Assembly (NCBI RefSeq): GCF_902374955.1
Contig: NZ_CABKRX010000115.1
Coordinates: forward strand, 1-45,169
DNA: 45,169 nt
From: Bacillus massilioanorexius
Lineage (GTDB): Bacteria > Bacillota > Bacilli > Bacillales > DSM-1321
Direction of reading: 5' to 3'
Of the stretch, positions 24,443 through 34,092 are shown piece after piece; within the stretch, counting starts at the first letter, position 1; each line of letters opens with the position of its first letter. The notes beneath the pieces were generated by a model, which saw only the letters and a list, made by a program, of their open reading frames with translations, was not told the origin of the DNA and did no database searches. Position numbers and translations under genes: made by a program.

Positions 24443-27400
24443 GTGTCATTACAATTTATTATGGGTCGTGCTGGTACGGGTAAGACATCTTGGATTATGA
24501 ATGAAATTAAAAGTAAATTAATTGAAAATCCAGGAAGAAACCCTATTATTTATTTAGTTCCAGACCAAATGACCTTTCTTTCAGAATATAAAATTGCAAG
24601 TGATGAAGAACTTCAAGGAATGATTTCTGCACAAGTTTTTAGTTTTACACGATTAGCATGGAGAGTTTTACAAGAGACAGGTGGAATGAGTAGGACTCAT
24701 CTGACTAGTACTGGTATTAATATGATGATTACGAAAATCATAGAAGAAAAGAAAGATGAATTAAAGTTGTTCCAACGTTCTGCAAGCAAAACAGGATTTG
24801 TGAGTAGTATGGAAGAGATGTTAATCGAGTTCAAACGATTTTGTATATCACCTGAGCAATTGAAGGAAACAATTCATGAAAAAATAACTCAAGAAGATGA
24901 GCATAGTTTTAAAGATAAGCTACATGATTTAGAAATCATTTACTCTGAATTCGAAAGAGCTCTATTCGGAAAGTACATCGATTCAGAAGATTATTTGACT
25001 CTTTTAGCAGAAAAAATCTCGGACTCTTCTTATCTTAAGGAAGCTGAAATTTATATAGATGGTTTTTTTAGCTTAACACCACAAGAATTATTAGTTGTTC
25101 AAGAGTTATTACAAAATTGTAAAAAAGTGACGATATCTTTGACTTTAGATCAATCGTTCCGCCAAGGACCACCTCATGAATTTTATTTGTTCGGTATGTC
25201 AGCAAGGCTATATCATACTATATACCAATTAGCTATCCAATCTCAGATCGAGATTAATGAGGATATTATTTTAAAGGAAGTTTGGAGGTTTCAAGATAAT
25301 ACGAGTCTGGCTCATTTGGAAAATAATTTTAATATTAGACCAGCAATTGAATATAAAGGTGATAGTGATGTAACGGTTATTACTGCATCAAATCGACGCT
25401 CTGAAATAGAAGCGGTTGCACGTGAGATAGCCTATTTAGTTAGAACGAAAGAATGTAGATGGAAAGATATTGCACTTCTTGTTCGAAATGGCCAAGCTTA
25501 TCATGATTTAATCGTTACCATTTTTCAAGATTATCAAATACCTAACTTTATTGATGGCAAAGAAACGATGCTACATCATCCTCTTATAGAGTTGATTCGT
25601 TCTAGTTTAGAAATTATTCATACAAATTGGCGTTACGAGCCTGTATTTCGAGCGATTAAAACAGAATTATTATATCCTTTAGGAGCAAATAAAACAGCTT
25701 TACGTGTACAGGTAGATCAGCTTGAGAATTATGTTTTATCCCGTGGTATTAAAGGGGATGCATGGACGAAAAAAGATCGTTGGAAATATAGAAGATTTAG
25801 AGGACTTGAATTAGAAGAAAAAGGACAAACAGATCAAGAAAAGGCCATTGAGAATGAATTAAATGATTTGAAGGTATTGTTTTCTGAGCCTCTCAATCGT
25901 TTGAATAAACGCTGCCAAAAGGCTAAAACAGGGTTAGATTATTGTAAAGCCATTTTCTTATATTTAGAGGAAATTGCAGCTCCTGAAAAACTTGAACAGC
26001 TACAAATAAAGGCGGAAGAAAAAGGAGATGTTTTGACTTCTAGACATCACGATCAAGCTTGGAAGTCAGTTGTTGATTTATTAGATCAATTTGTAGAAAC
26101 CATGGGCGGTACGACATTAACTACTAAACAATTTGCGACAATTATTGATTCAGGTTTACAAGCAATGAACTTCTCTCAAGTGCCTCCTGCAATTGACCAG
26201 GTATTAGTGGCTAACCTTGATTTGTCTCGTTTAACCGATATTAAAGCAGCATTTGTCATTGGATTAAATGAAGGTGTACTACCAATGAAGGCTAATGAAG
26301 AGGGGATATTATCAGATTCTGATCGTCAAACCTTAAATAAGTTAGGGATGGAGGTAGCACCTAATTCAACCGTTCGTTTACTTGATGAAGAATTTGTCGC
26401 TTATAAAGCATTTACAACTGCTTCAGAAAAGCTTTATGTTAGCTATCCATTAGGAGATGAAGAAGGTGGTTCTTTATTACCATCTCCTTATATAAAGCGT
26501 ATTAGAGAAGTGATAGCAAATGTAAATGAAAAATATGCACTAAATGAACCTAGTGTAGAAACGGAAGAAGAGCAACTGCTGTATATGGTAAATAAAGATG
26601 TGGCACTTTCTTATTTAACATCAATGTTACAGATGAAAAAAAGAGGATATCACGTTGATAATATTTGGTTCAGTTTATACAACGATTTATTAGATTCAAA
26701 AAAATATCAGGTACAACATGTCTTAAGCAGTATATTCTATGAGAATATCGCTCGAAAACTATCTAGTGATACATCTAAACAATTGTATGGGACACATATG
26801 AAAGCAAGCGTATCTAGAATGGAAAAGTATAATAGCTGTGCTTTTTCTCATTTTGCATCACACGGTCTTAAGCTAAAAGAGCGACAGATTTATCGTCTGG
26901 AAGCCCCAGATATCGGAGAGCTGTTTCATGGTGCTTTAAAGATTATTTCAGATAAACTTCAGCAGCAAAATATATCTTGGTCTGCTTTAACAAAGGCAGA
27001 ATGTCAGAGATTAGCTAATATTGCTGTTGAACAACTAGCACCAAGACTACAAAATCAAATTTTATTAAGCACAAATCGTCATCATTATATAAAAAGAAAG
27101 TTAGAAAATGTTATTAGTAGAGCATCAATGGTATTAAGTGAACAAGCGAAACATAGTGGTTTTGCTCCTATTAAATTAGAGCTTGGATTCGGATTTGGTG
27201 ATGAAGGCGGGCTACCTCCTCTCACTTTTACATTGGCTAATGGCGTGAAAATGGAGCTGGTTGGTAGAATTGACCGCGTAGATAAAGCGGTGCATGGTAA
27301 GGAAGTGTTTGTAAGAATTATTGATTATAAATCTAGCACAAAAGACGTGAATTTAGATGAAGTGTATTATGGATTAGCTCTACAAATGTTAACGTACCTT

Positions 27401-27946
27401 GATGTTATAGTATCTTATGCTAGTCAATTAGTAGGGACAAATGCACATCCGGCAGGGATGCTTTATTTCCATGTTCATAATCCGATTATTAAGGCGAATG
27501 AAATGATGGATTTTGATAAGATTGAAAAAGAAATTTTTAAGCAATTTAAGATGAAAGGCTTACTGTTAGAAAATCAAGATGTCCTTCAGCTTATGGATGA
27601 TCATTTAATTATTGGGGAAAGTAGTAAATCTGATATTATTTCTGCTTCATTCTTGAAAAATGGTAACATTGGTAAAACATCTAAGGTGGCAAGTGAAGAA
27701 GACTTCAAGTTATTGAGGACTCATGTTCATACAATCTACGAAAAAGCAGGAAATGAAATAATGGATGGACACACTATTATAAATCCATATAAATTAAAAG
27801 ATCGTATACCTTGTACGTTCTGTTCATACAAAAGTGTCTGTATGTTTGATAGTGCATTGGAGGAGAATCAGTATCGTGTATTACAGCCTAAGAAAGCTAA
27901 TGAAGTAATGAGTAGTATTATTGGAAAAGAGGAGTGTTATGAGTAA
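24443..27946 (+). CDS. addB: ATP-dependent helicase-nuclease subunit AddB
   Basis: AddB (1167 residues) pairs with AddA to resect double-strand ends and recognise Chi during recombinational repair. The N-terminus carries GRAGTGKTSW (Walker A, residues about 8-17); the remaining helicase motifs are degenerate, as usual for AddB. Near the C-terminus is the RecB-type nuclease with GRIDRVD and RIIDYKSS. An Fe-S staple follows: one Cys in NSCAF (about residue 800) and three in CTFCSYKSVC (about 1125-1134). GAGGGAG before GTG 24443 fits the start. The last 8 bases overlap addA (TATGAGTAA), so translation is coupled. Confidence 0.96.
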   Translation: MSLQFIMGRAGTGKTSWIMNEIKSKLIENPGRNPIIYLVPDQMTFLSEYKIASDEELQGMISAQVFSFTRLAWRVLQETGGMSRTHLTSTGINMMITKIIEEKKDELKLFQRSASKTGFVSSMEEMLIEFKRFCISPEQLKETIHEKITQEDEHSFKDKLHDLEIIYSEFERALFGKYIDSEDYLTLLAEKISDSSYLKEAEIYIDGFFSLTPQELLVVQELLQNCKKVTISLTLDQSFRQGPPHEFYLFGMSARLYHTIYQLAIQSQIEINEDIILKEVWRFQDNTSLAHLENNFNIRPAIEYKGDSDVTVITASNRRSEIEAVAREIAYLVRTKECRWKDIALLVRNGQAYHDLIVTIFQDYQIPNFIDGKETMLHHPLIELIRSSLEIIHTNWRYEPVFRAIKTELLYPLGANKTALRVQVDQLENYVLSRGIKGDAWTKKDRWKYRRFRGLELEEKGQTDQEKAIENELNDLKVLFSEPLNRLNKRCQKAKTGLDYCKAIFLYLEEIAAPEKLEQLQIKAEEKGDVLTSRHHDQAWKSVVDLLDQFVETMGGTTLTTKQFATIIDSGLQAMNFSQVPPAIDQVLVANLDLSRLTDIKAAFVIGLNEGVLPMKANEEGILSDSDRQTLNKLGMEVAPNSTVRLLDEEFVAYKAFTTASEKLYVSYPLGDEEGGSLLPSPYIKRIREVIANVNEKYALNEPSVETEEEQLLYMVNKDVALSYLTSMLQMKKRGYHVDNIWFSLYNDLLDSKKYQVQHVLSSIFYENIARKLSSDTSKQLYGTHMKASVSRMEKYNSCAFSHFASHGLKLKERQIYRLEAPDIGELFHGALKIISDKLQQQNISWSALTKAECQRLANIAVEQLAPRLQNQILLSTNRHHYIKRKLENVISRASMVLSEQAKHSGFAPIKLELGFGFGDEGGLPPLTFTLANGVKMELVGRIDRVDKAVHGKEVFVRIIDYKSSTKDVNLDEVYYGLALQMLTYLDVIVSYASQLVGTNAHPAGMLYFHVHNPIIKANEMMDFDKIEKEIFKQFKMKGLLLENQDVLQLMDDHLIIGESSKSDIISASFLKNGNIGKTSKVASEEDFKLLRTHVHTIYEKAGNEIMDGHTIINPYKLKDRIPCTFCSYKSVCMFDSALEENQYRVLQPKKANEVMSSIIGKEECYE

Positions 27947-30900
27947 AACAACTATACCGCAAATGCCAGCTGATTTAACATGGACGAGTGATCAATGGAA
28001 AGCTATTTGGGCTAGTAATCAAGATATTCTAGTAGCCGCTGCCGCTGGTTCTGGTAAGACAGCCGTATTAGTTAATCGAATTATTTATAAGCTCCTATCA
28101 GAGCAAACGAATGTGGATGAGTTATTGGTCGTTACTTTTACCAATGCTTCTGCTGCAGAAATGCGACATCGAATAGCAGATGCACTAGAAAAAGCAATTA
28201 AGGAAAATCCGACATCTCAGCATTTAAGACGACAGTTAAGTCTCATTAATCGTGCTTCAATTAGCACACTACATTCTTTTTGCTTAGAAGTGATTCGAAA
28301 ATATTATTATGAAATTGATATCGATCCTGGTTTTCGTATTGCAGATTCAACAGAAGCTGAATTATTAAAGGATGAAATGTTAGATGAGCTTTTGGAGGAG
28401 CAGTATGCCATTGAAGAGAATGAAGGATTCTTTCGACTAGTAGATGCATTTAGTAGTGATCGTAATGATATTGAATTACAAAATATTGTACGAGCTTTAT
28501 ATAGCTTTTCTAGTTCGCATCCATATCCTGAGCAATGGCTAGACGAAATGATTTCTATGTATGATATCAATGAGGATACCACTATTGATTCTTTATTATT
28601 TGTAAAAGAATTGAAATTTTATATTGAATTACAGCTTTCACAAGCAAAAGATTTTATAGGTGAAGCTTTACAATTAACAAAAGCTCCTGGTGGTCCAGCA
28701 ACTAGAGCAGAAACATTTCTTTTAGATTTAGCTTTAATTGAAAAACTAGAAGCAGCAAGTTCTGAGACGTGGGAAACAATGTATGAAGCTATGAACTCTG
28801 TGAAGTTTTCAACATTAAAAAAAGCGAGTAAAGATGTAGATGAAGAGTTAGACAAACGTTGCAAGAAGCTCAGAGATTCAGCAAAAAAGATTGTACAAGG
28901 GTTACAGGAAGAACTTTTTGCAAGAAAACCAGCTAGCTATTTGAAAGATATGGTTGAAATCAAAGAATATGTTGAAATGCTTGTACAGTTAGTTAAACAA
29001 TTTAGAGAGAAATACGCTGTAGAAAAGAAAGAAAAAGGAATTGTAGATTTTTCGGATTTAGAGCATTATTGTTTAGATATTTTAACGATAAAAGAAGAGG
29101 ATGGCACGATACGTCCGTCTTTAGTAGCTGATAAATATCGTAATCAATTCCAAGAGGTTTTAGTTGATGAATATCAGGATACGAATTTAGTACAAGAAAC
29201 GATCTTGAAACTAATTAGCTATGATAGTGAAGCTGATGGCAATATGTTTATGGTTGGTGACGTAAAACAATCCATCTATCGCTTCCGACTGGCTGAACCA
29301 AATTTATTTCTTGGAAAGTATGTTCGATTTAGACATGATGGTGAAAAGGGCGGCTTAAGAATCGATTTAAACCAAAATTTTCGTAGTAGAAAAGAAGTAT
29401 TAGATGGAACCAACTATATATTTAAGCAAATAATGGGGGTAAATGTTGGTGAAATTGAATATGATGAGGATGCTGAATTAAAAAAAGGAGCTCCTTATCC
29501 TGAAGAGGAAAGCTATCCAATTGAAGTTCAATTTATTGATCAAAGTAATGATTTTGCTGCAAATCTTGAAGATGAAGGAGATTCTTTTGAGGGGGAAGAT
29601 CTTGAAAAAGTTCAACTTGAAGCAAGGTTATTAGCTAAATCAATAAAAGAAATGATTTCTAGTAAAAAGGTTATTACTGATTTAAAAACAGGTGTAAAGC
29701 GTGCGATTACTTATCGGGATATCGTCATTCTGATGCGCTCTATGACATGGACACCAGAAATTATGGAGGAATTCAAACAGCAAGGTATTCCTGTTTATGG
29801 AAATCTGTCTTCTGGTTATTTTGAAGCTACAGAGGTAGCTATTATGATGAATTTATTAAAGGTCATTGATAACCCATTACAAGATATTCCTCTAGCCTCT
29901 GTACTACGATCACCAATTGTCGGGCTTAATGAGGAACAATTAGCGCAAATCCGTATTAGTCATTCTTCAGTCTCTTTCTTTGAAGCTTTACAAAGCTATT
30001 GGGAAGAAGGAGAGACGGAAGACAATCGCTTATACTATCACAAGCTAGATCAATTTGTTCAATCATTAGAAAACTGGCGAGAACTTTCTAGGCAAAAGTC
30101 ACTGTCGGATTTAATTTGGCAATTGTATCGAGACACGAAGTTTTATGATTATGTTGGTGGAATGCCTGGAGGTAAGCAGCGTCAAGCAAATTTAAGAGCA
30201 TTATTCGATCGAGCTCGTCAATACGAAGATAGCTCCTTCAGAGGCCTATTTCGCTTCCTACGATTTATTGAAAGAATGCAGGATCGCGGAGATGATCTTG
30301 GAGCAGCTAGAGCGTTGAGTGAGCAAGAAGACGTTGTTAGAATTATGACGATTCACTCAAGTAAAGGTTTGGAATTTCCAGTTGTATTTATTGCAGGTCT
30401 TTCAAGGCAGTTTAACATGATGGATTTAAAGAAAAATTATTTACTCGATAAGGAATATGGTTTTGCTTGTAAATATACGAATCCAGAGCTACGTATAACC
30501 TACCCATCACTACCTCAAATTGCCTTTAAAAAGAAGAAACAACTTGAAATGATTGCAGAGGAAATGAGGGTCTTATATGTAGCACTCACAAGAGCAAAAG
30601 AAAAGCTCATTTTGATTGGTACATTAAAGGATGCAGAAAAATCCATTGAAAAATGGAAAAATGTACAGGGGTATGAGGATTGGTTGTTAAAAGATTATAT
30701 CCGAGCAAATGCTAAAAGCTATAGTGATTGGATTGGTCCTGCTTTAGTTCGTCATGAGCAAATGAAAGAAATATTTGCAATGGGTTCAAATCATTCAACA
30801 GATATTACTTCCCATTCATCGTGTTGGAAAATGAATATCATAGATACTTCTGAGTTACAACAAGAAGTAAATGTCGAGGAACAAATAGATCAAAGTATTA

Positions 30901-31673
30901 TTGAATCCATTAAAGCATTAGATCCAATTGATGTAGAGTCATCCTATTCAGAGCAAATAAAGCTACAGTTGAATTGGACATATAATCACCATGCTGCAAC
31001 CACTCATTTATCAAAACAAACGGTAACAGAATTAAAACGACAAGTCGAAATCAGTGAGAGAGAGAATTCTTTACAGTTAATCCCTCAAAGGAAAAAAATC
31101 TATAGTCGTCCAGCCTTTATGCAGGAAGAGTCCATATCATCAGCTGAAAAAGGAACGATTACACACTTAGTGATGCAGCAAATTGATGTGAGAAAACCAG
31201 TTACGGTGGAAGTATTAGAAGGTTTGAAGCTTGATTTAGTTCAAAAAGAATTTCTTACTGTAACGCAGCTTGAAGCTATTAATAACGATGAAATTCTCCG
31301 CTTCTTTGAGAGTGATATAGCTCAAAGAATGCAAAAAGCTCATACTTTACATCGAGAGGTTCCATTCAGTATGGCTATACCAGCAAGTGAAGCATATAGT
31401 GATTGGAATGGCCCAGAAGAAACCGTTTTGGTACAAGGGGTTATTGACTGTTTATTCGAAGATGAGCAAGGATTCGTTTTGCTTGATTACAAAACAGATC
31501 GTATTACAGAACGCTTTACAAATGGTTATCAAGAAGCACAACCTATTCTAAAAAATCGTTATAAAGTGCAAATAAATCTCTATACAAAAGCTGTAGAAAG
31601 TATTCTAAAAGTAGAATTAAAGGAAAAATATCTATACTTCTTTGATGACGGTGGACATCTAATGGAGATGTAA
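27939..31673 (+). CDS. addA: ATP-dependent helicase-nuclease subunit AddA
   Basis: This is a 1244-residue UvrD-type (SF1A) helicase with a C-terminal nuclease, the motor of AddAB. Motifs in order are Walker A AAAAGSGKTAVL (about 33-44), VVTFTNASAAEMRHRI, Walker B VLVDEYQDTN, GDVKQSIYRFR (motif III), NFRSR (motif IV), MTIHSSKGLEFPVVF (motif V) and VLYVALTRAKEKL (motif VI). The nuclease motif FVLLDYKTDRI lies near 1185. ATG 27939 is preceded by AAGAGGAG inside addB. In B. subtilis sbcD and sbcC come next; here the convergent gerP operon follows after a long terminator. Confidence 0.97.
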   Translation: MSKTTIPQMPADLTWTSDQWKAIWASNQDILVAAAAGSGKTAVLVNRIIYKLLSEQTNVDELLVVTFTNASAAEMRHRIADALEKAIKENPTSQHLRRQLSLINRASISTLHSFCLEVIRKYYYEIDIDPGFRIADSTEAELLKDEMLDELLEEQYAIEENEGFFRLVDAFSSDRNDIELQNIVRALYSFSSSHPYPEQWLDEMISMYDINEDTTIDSLLFVKELKFYIELQLSQAKDFIGEALQLTKAPGGPATRAETFLLDLALIEKLEAASSETWETMYEAMNSVKFSTLKKASKDVDEELDKRCKKLRDSAKKIVQGLQEELFARKPASYLKDMVEIKEYVEMLVQLVKQFREKYAVEKKEKGIVDFSDLEHYCLDILTIKEEDGTIRPSLVADKYRNQFQEVLVDEYQDTNLVQETILKLISYDSEADGNMFMVGDVKQSIYRFRLAEPNLFLGKYVRFRHDGEKGGLRIDLNQNFRSRKEVLDGTNYIFKQIMGVNVGEIEYDEDAELKKGAPYPEEESYPIEVQFIDQSNDFAANLEDEGDSFEGEDLEKVQLEARLLAKSIKEMISSKKVITDLKTGVKRAITYRDIVILMRSMTWTPEIMEEFKQQGIPVYGNLSSGYFEATEVAIMMNLLKVIDNPLQDIPLASVLRSPIVGLNEEQLAQIRISHSSVSFFEALQSYWEEGETEDNRLYYHKLDQFVQSLENWRELSRQKSLSDLIWQLYRDTKFYDYVGGMPGGKQRQANLRALFDRARQYEDSSFRGLFRFLRFIERMQDRGDDLGAARALSEQEDVVRIMTIHSSKGLEFPVVFIAGLSRQFNMMDLKKNYLLDKEYGFACKYTNPELRITYPSLPQIAFKKKKQLEMIAEEMRVLYVALTRAKEKLILIGTLKDAEKSIEKWKNVQGYEDWLLKDYIRANAKSYSDWIGPALVRHEQMKEIFAMGSNHSTDITSHSSCWKMNIIDTSELQQEVNVEEQIDQSIIESIKALDPIDVESSYSEQIKLQLNWTYNHHAATTHLSKQTVTELKRQVEISERENSLQLIPQRKKIYSRPAFMQEESISSAEKGTITHLVMQQIDVRKPVTVEVLEGLKLDLVQKEFLTVTQLEAINNDEILRFFESDIAQRMQKAHTLHREVPFSMAIPASEAYSDWNGPEETVLVQGVIDCLFEDEQGFVLLDYKTDRITERFTNGYQEAQPILKNRYKVQINLYTKAVESILKVELKEKYLYFFDDGGHLMEM

Positions 31674-31814
31674 GAGTCCTAAAAGAGGAACTGGTTTTAC
31701 ATCAAATTTTTGATGGACATAGAAAAGGGCTTACAAAGGTCGTAGCAGCTTTTTTTAGAAGTAAGTATACGTTTGAAAAAAGCATTGTTAAAATACTAGA
31801 TAATGTAAAGTTCA

Positions 31815-31866
31815 TAGGGGTCATCTAAAAAGGGATGAAAAATCTCTTTTTAGATGGCCCCTTTTG
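31815..31866. terminator. Long palindromic terminator between addA and gerPF
   Basis: GGGGTCATCTAAAAAGGGAT pairs with ATCTCTTTTTAGATGGCCCC around GAAAA, with T-rich flanks. The ends of addA and the gerP operon converge on it. It is of the same arm type as the hairpins at 16291, 18541, 20738 and 41901. Confidence 0.88.
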
Positions 31867-31909
31867 TATTTTATAAATAGGCTAGTATGACAAGCTATTT
31901 CTATACTTT

Positions 31910-32128
31910 TTAATTATTCCCCACAATAGGTTGGTCAATTAAATTGGTATCAAGTGTATTGTTCACACTTATTCCGTTATTCGTAATAATAAATAAGCCT
32001 GTATTTGTTGTTCCTGATCCCGTTACTTGTTTACTAGATGACTTAGGAGAATAAACTAAGGCATCACCAAATTGAATGGAACCACCGGTAATGCTTCCCA
32101 CTTGAATGGGTCCTACAATTGCAGGCAT
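31910..32128 (-). CDS. gerPF: Spore germination protein GerPF
   Basis: This 72-residue member of the GerPA/GerPF family has the fixed start MPAIVGPIQVGSITGGSIQ and ends in DQPIVGNN. GerP proteins are made in the mother cell and help nutrients pass the spore coat to reach germinant receptors. It shares fold and length with GerPA, at the other end of the operon, suggesting duplication. AAAGGAGAATG precedes the ATG. It is the last gene of the operon. Confidence 0.94.
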   Translation of the reverse strand: MPAIVGPIQVGSITGGSIQFGDALVYSPKSSSKQVTGSGTTNTGLFIITNNGISVNNTLDTNLIDQPIVGNN

Positions 32129-32185
32129 GCTTTCATTCTCCTTTCATAGTTATCTTAAAATTTGTTCGATATTTATAATCTCTGT

Positions 32186-32581
32186 TTAAATTTTTTTGTT
32201 ACTTTCATGAGATGACAAATCCAAATGTCGTATATTATCTACCTGTGAAATCATTCTTACATGGTCACTGTTTCCGACGGCTAGAATAGATGCTGCAGAG
32301 ACAACGCCAATATCAATCCAATCGACAAAAATTTTATTCTTTTTATTAAAAGTAGTAGTTGTAAAATTTTCAAATATAGTTGGAAAAGGGGGAATAGGAG
32401 AAAAATTGGCAAGATCTGTTATTTCCTGTTCTTTCTTTTGAGTGAAAATGTGTGCTTCATGCTGTTCTGCTAAAATAATCGTTTGCCCATTAATATATTT
32501 TGTATCGCCAATTTGCAAATTGGATGAAAAAAGGATACTGGTTACTTCGATAAAATTTACTTGTGACGTCCGAGATAACAT
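32186..32581 (-). CDS. gerPE: Spore germination protein GerPE
   Basis: This 131-residue protein begins MLSRTSQVNFIEVTSILFSS, followed by NLQIGDT, a GerP-type beta segment also seen in GerPB and GerPD. A central PIPPFPTIFENF and a C-terminal WIDIGVVSAASILAVGNSD and VDNIRHL match GerPE. It begins six bases after the gerPD stop, with AAAGGATAATAAG as a modest ribosome binding site. Coat permeability role as for the other GerP proteins; no enzymatic motif. Confidence 0.9.
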   Translation of the reverse strand: MLSRTSQVNFIEVTSILFSSNLQIGDTKYINGQTIILAEQHEAHIFTQKKEQEITDLANFSPIPPFPTIFENFTTTTFNKKNKIFVDWIDIGVVSAASILAVGNSDHVRMISQVDNIRHLDLSSHESNKKI

Positions 32582-32587
32582 AACTTA

Positions 32588-32767
32588 TTATCCTTTTGGA
32601 GCAAGTGGTACTAGTGGTCCTAGAATAAGCGATTCTGGTGGCGTATCAAAAGAAGAAGCTAGTTGAATGGTTTGTGAATCACCAACTAATAGAAGCGATG
32701 AACTGGAAATACTAAGTATGTCAATCTTCCCAACACAAAGATTTTCATTTGTTACATGATAATTCAT
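32588..32767 (-). CDS. gerPD: Spore germination protein GerPD
   Basis: This is a short 59-residue gene between gerPC and gerPE. I translated it by hand: it starts MNYHVTNENLCVGKIDILSI, then SSSSLLLVGDSQTIQLASSF, and ends in DTPPESLILGPLVPLAPKG. The SSSS..L.GD and DTPPESLI.GP..PLAP blocks are diagnostic of GerPD. GGAAGGAATGTAATT before the ATG overlaps the gerPC end, and the two genes are only two bases apart, so they are translated as a coupled pair. Confidence 0.92.
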   Translation of the reverse strand: MNYHVTNENLCVGKIDILSISSSSLLLVGDSQTIQLASSFDTPPESLILGPLVPLAPKG

Positions 32768-32769
32768 AA

Positions 32770-33375
32770 TTACATTCCTTCCGTATTTTGATTTAGATTG
32801 GATAAAAAGGATCGAATGGCCTGCTCAATGTCAGTTTTGATTTGTTCTGCGATTCGTTCTTTATAAGCATCATGTCTTTCGAGTGATTCATTGTAAGGGA
32901 ATTGTTTGAAATAGTATTGAATCCGATTATGAAGTTGTTTGTATAAATCCTCTTTTATAAATTCGTCGTATTGTCCTTCGAATTTAACACCCATTTCACT
33001 TTCAACTCGAGATATAATGTCTGCTAAATTTTGATCGATAAATTTGATAACATCTTCTGAAATTTCTTTAGATAACTTAGTTCTTGTTTGTGTGGTAAAA
33101 GGTATTGGGTAAGGTTGGTCTGAAACTGTAAAATCACCGAGCTCCTGAACTTCGGCAGGATTTAGACCGATATTTAAAGTCCCATCTAACTTTTCTATTT
33201 TTAACTGATCAAATTTATACTCTATTTTTTCAATATTCACAGGAGCTTTGGCTTCAAACTCTTTCAGTTTATTATTTATAGCAATGAGTTCAGCTTCAAG
33301 TGCTGCAATTCTTCTTTCTTGGTTTTCAAGATATTTTTTCATCTCCATAGCATATGTGTAAAAGTCATTATTCAT
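32770..33375 (-). CDS. gerPC: Spore germination protein GerPC
   Basis: This 201-residue protein starts MNNDFYTYAMEMKKYLENQE, followed by a coiled-coil stretch (about residues 12-45, RRIAALEAELIAINNKLKEF). A beta-rich middle follows (INIEYKF-like VNIEKIEYKFDQLKIEKLDG and LNIGLNP), then a charged helical C-terminal half. It is the only large protein of the operon and may scaffold the small ones. I prefer ATG 33375 with GAAGGTG upstream over a TTG 21 bases earlier. Length agrees with B. subtilis GerPC (about 205). Confidence 0.9.
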   Translation of the reverse strand: MNNDFYTYAMEMKKYLENQERRIAALEAELIAINNKLKEFEAKAPVNIEKIEYKFDQLKIEKLDGTLNIGLNPAEVQELGDFTVSDQPYPIPFTTQTRTKLSKEISEDVIKFIDQNLADIISRVESEMGVKFEGQYDEFIKEDLYKQLHNRIQYYFKQFPYNESLERHDAYKERIAEQIKTDIEQAIRSFLSNLNQNTEGM

Positions 33376-33454
33376 AATACATTCACCTTCGTTCAAAGTA
33401 GGATAATAAATAGTTTATGTTACAAGTCGATTTAGGTGAATGCCTATAGATATA

Positions 33455-33649
33455 TTAAGAAGTTTTTGATTGAACTACTAGCGGCCCACCTATAGGTTTA
33501 GGAGCAATTTCAGTATATTCTCCTGTATTAGCTAGTGTTGACAGAGATTTAATAATACCGGCACTTCCAATTTGGAAGACAGAAGAGTTGCTAATACTGG
33601 TAATTTTAATACATTGAATGTGAACACTTTGGTTTACATAGAAATTCAT
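33455..33649 (-). CDS. gerPB: Spore germination protein GerPB
   Basis: This 64-residue protein starts MNFYVNQSVHIQCIKITSIS, then NSSVFQIGSAGIIKSLS, the GerPB-type block, and ends in PIGGPLVVQSKTS. AAGGAGGAAG before the ATG is strong. It lies 24 bases after gerPA and 79 bases before gerPC. It is slightly short for the family, with the C-terminal tail trimmed. Confidence 0.9.
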   Translation of the reverse strand: MNFYVNQSVHIQCIKITSISNSSVFQIGSAGIIKSLSTLANTGEYTEIAPKPIGGPLVVQSKTS

Positions 33650-33673
33650 TGTCTTCCTCCTTCATTTGAAATA

Positions 33674-33895
33674 TTATACATTAAATAAAATTGGTTGATC
33701 TGTTCCATCATTGTCATAAACAATTAAGTGACTATTGCCATTATATACAGATAGATTTTCACCCGTATTAAATGAGCCTGCTCCGGCAAAAGTTTTCGAA
33801 GTTGAGATTGGGGAAATTTTAAATACATCACCAACGTGAAAAACACCGCTACCACTAATATTTACAACTTGTATGGCACCTACGATTGCTGGCAT
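33674..33895 (-). CDS. gerPA: Spore germination protein GerPA
   Basis: First gene of the gerP operon, 73 residues, exactly the B. subtilis length. It starts MPAIVGAIQVVNISGSGVFH and ends DGTDQPILFNV. I start it at 33895 because AAGGTGGATG precedes this ATG and MPAIVG is the invariant family start; the frame could be extended by 16 codons without support. A sigma-K-like promoter lies 31-59 bases upstream, fitting mother-cell expression late in sporulation. Confidence 0.94.
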   Translation of the reverse strand: MPAIVGAIQVVNISGSGVFHVGDVFKISPISTSKTFAGAGSFNTGENLSVYNGNSHLIVYDNDGTDQPILFNV

Positions 33896-33925
33896 GACAT
33901 CCACCTTACTTAAACTAATTTCTAT

Positions 33926-33954
33926 TATGTTATGAAAGATCAATGGGATTGTGC
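33926..33954 (-). promoter_or_regulatory. Sigma-K-like promoter of the gerP operon
   Basis: On the minus strand GCAC is followed, 16 bases later, by CATAACATA, matching the sigma-K pattern (AC-type -35 and CATANNNTA -10). It sits 31 bases before the gerPA start. This fits the known mother-cell expression of gerP. Confidence 0.7.
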
Positions 33955-34018
33955 GTTATTAGCCTATAAATCTTCATTTTACTAGTGGTTGGTCCTTTTA
34001 ATTGAGTAAAACTTTACA

Positions 34019-34048
34019 TTGTTAAATATTTGAATAATATGCTAAAAT
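34019..34048 (+). promoter_or_regulatory. Possible promoter of the second acyl-CoA ligase
   Basis: TTGTTA (34019-34024) and TAAAAT (34043-34048) are 18 bases apart, 44 bases before the ATG. No FadR-type box was found here, unlike lcfB. Confidence 0.45.
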
Positions 34049-34092
34049 ATTACTTATATAGTATTTTTTTACATTCGAAGGGTGGGGGATTT

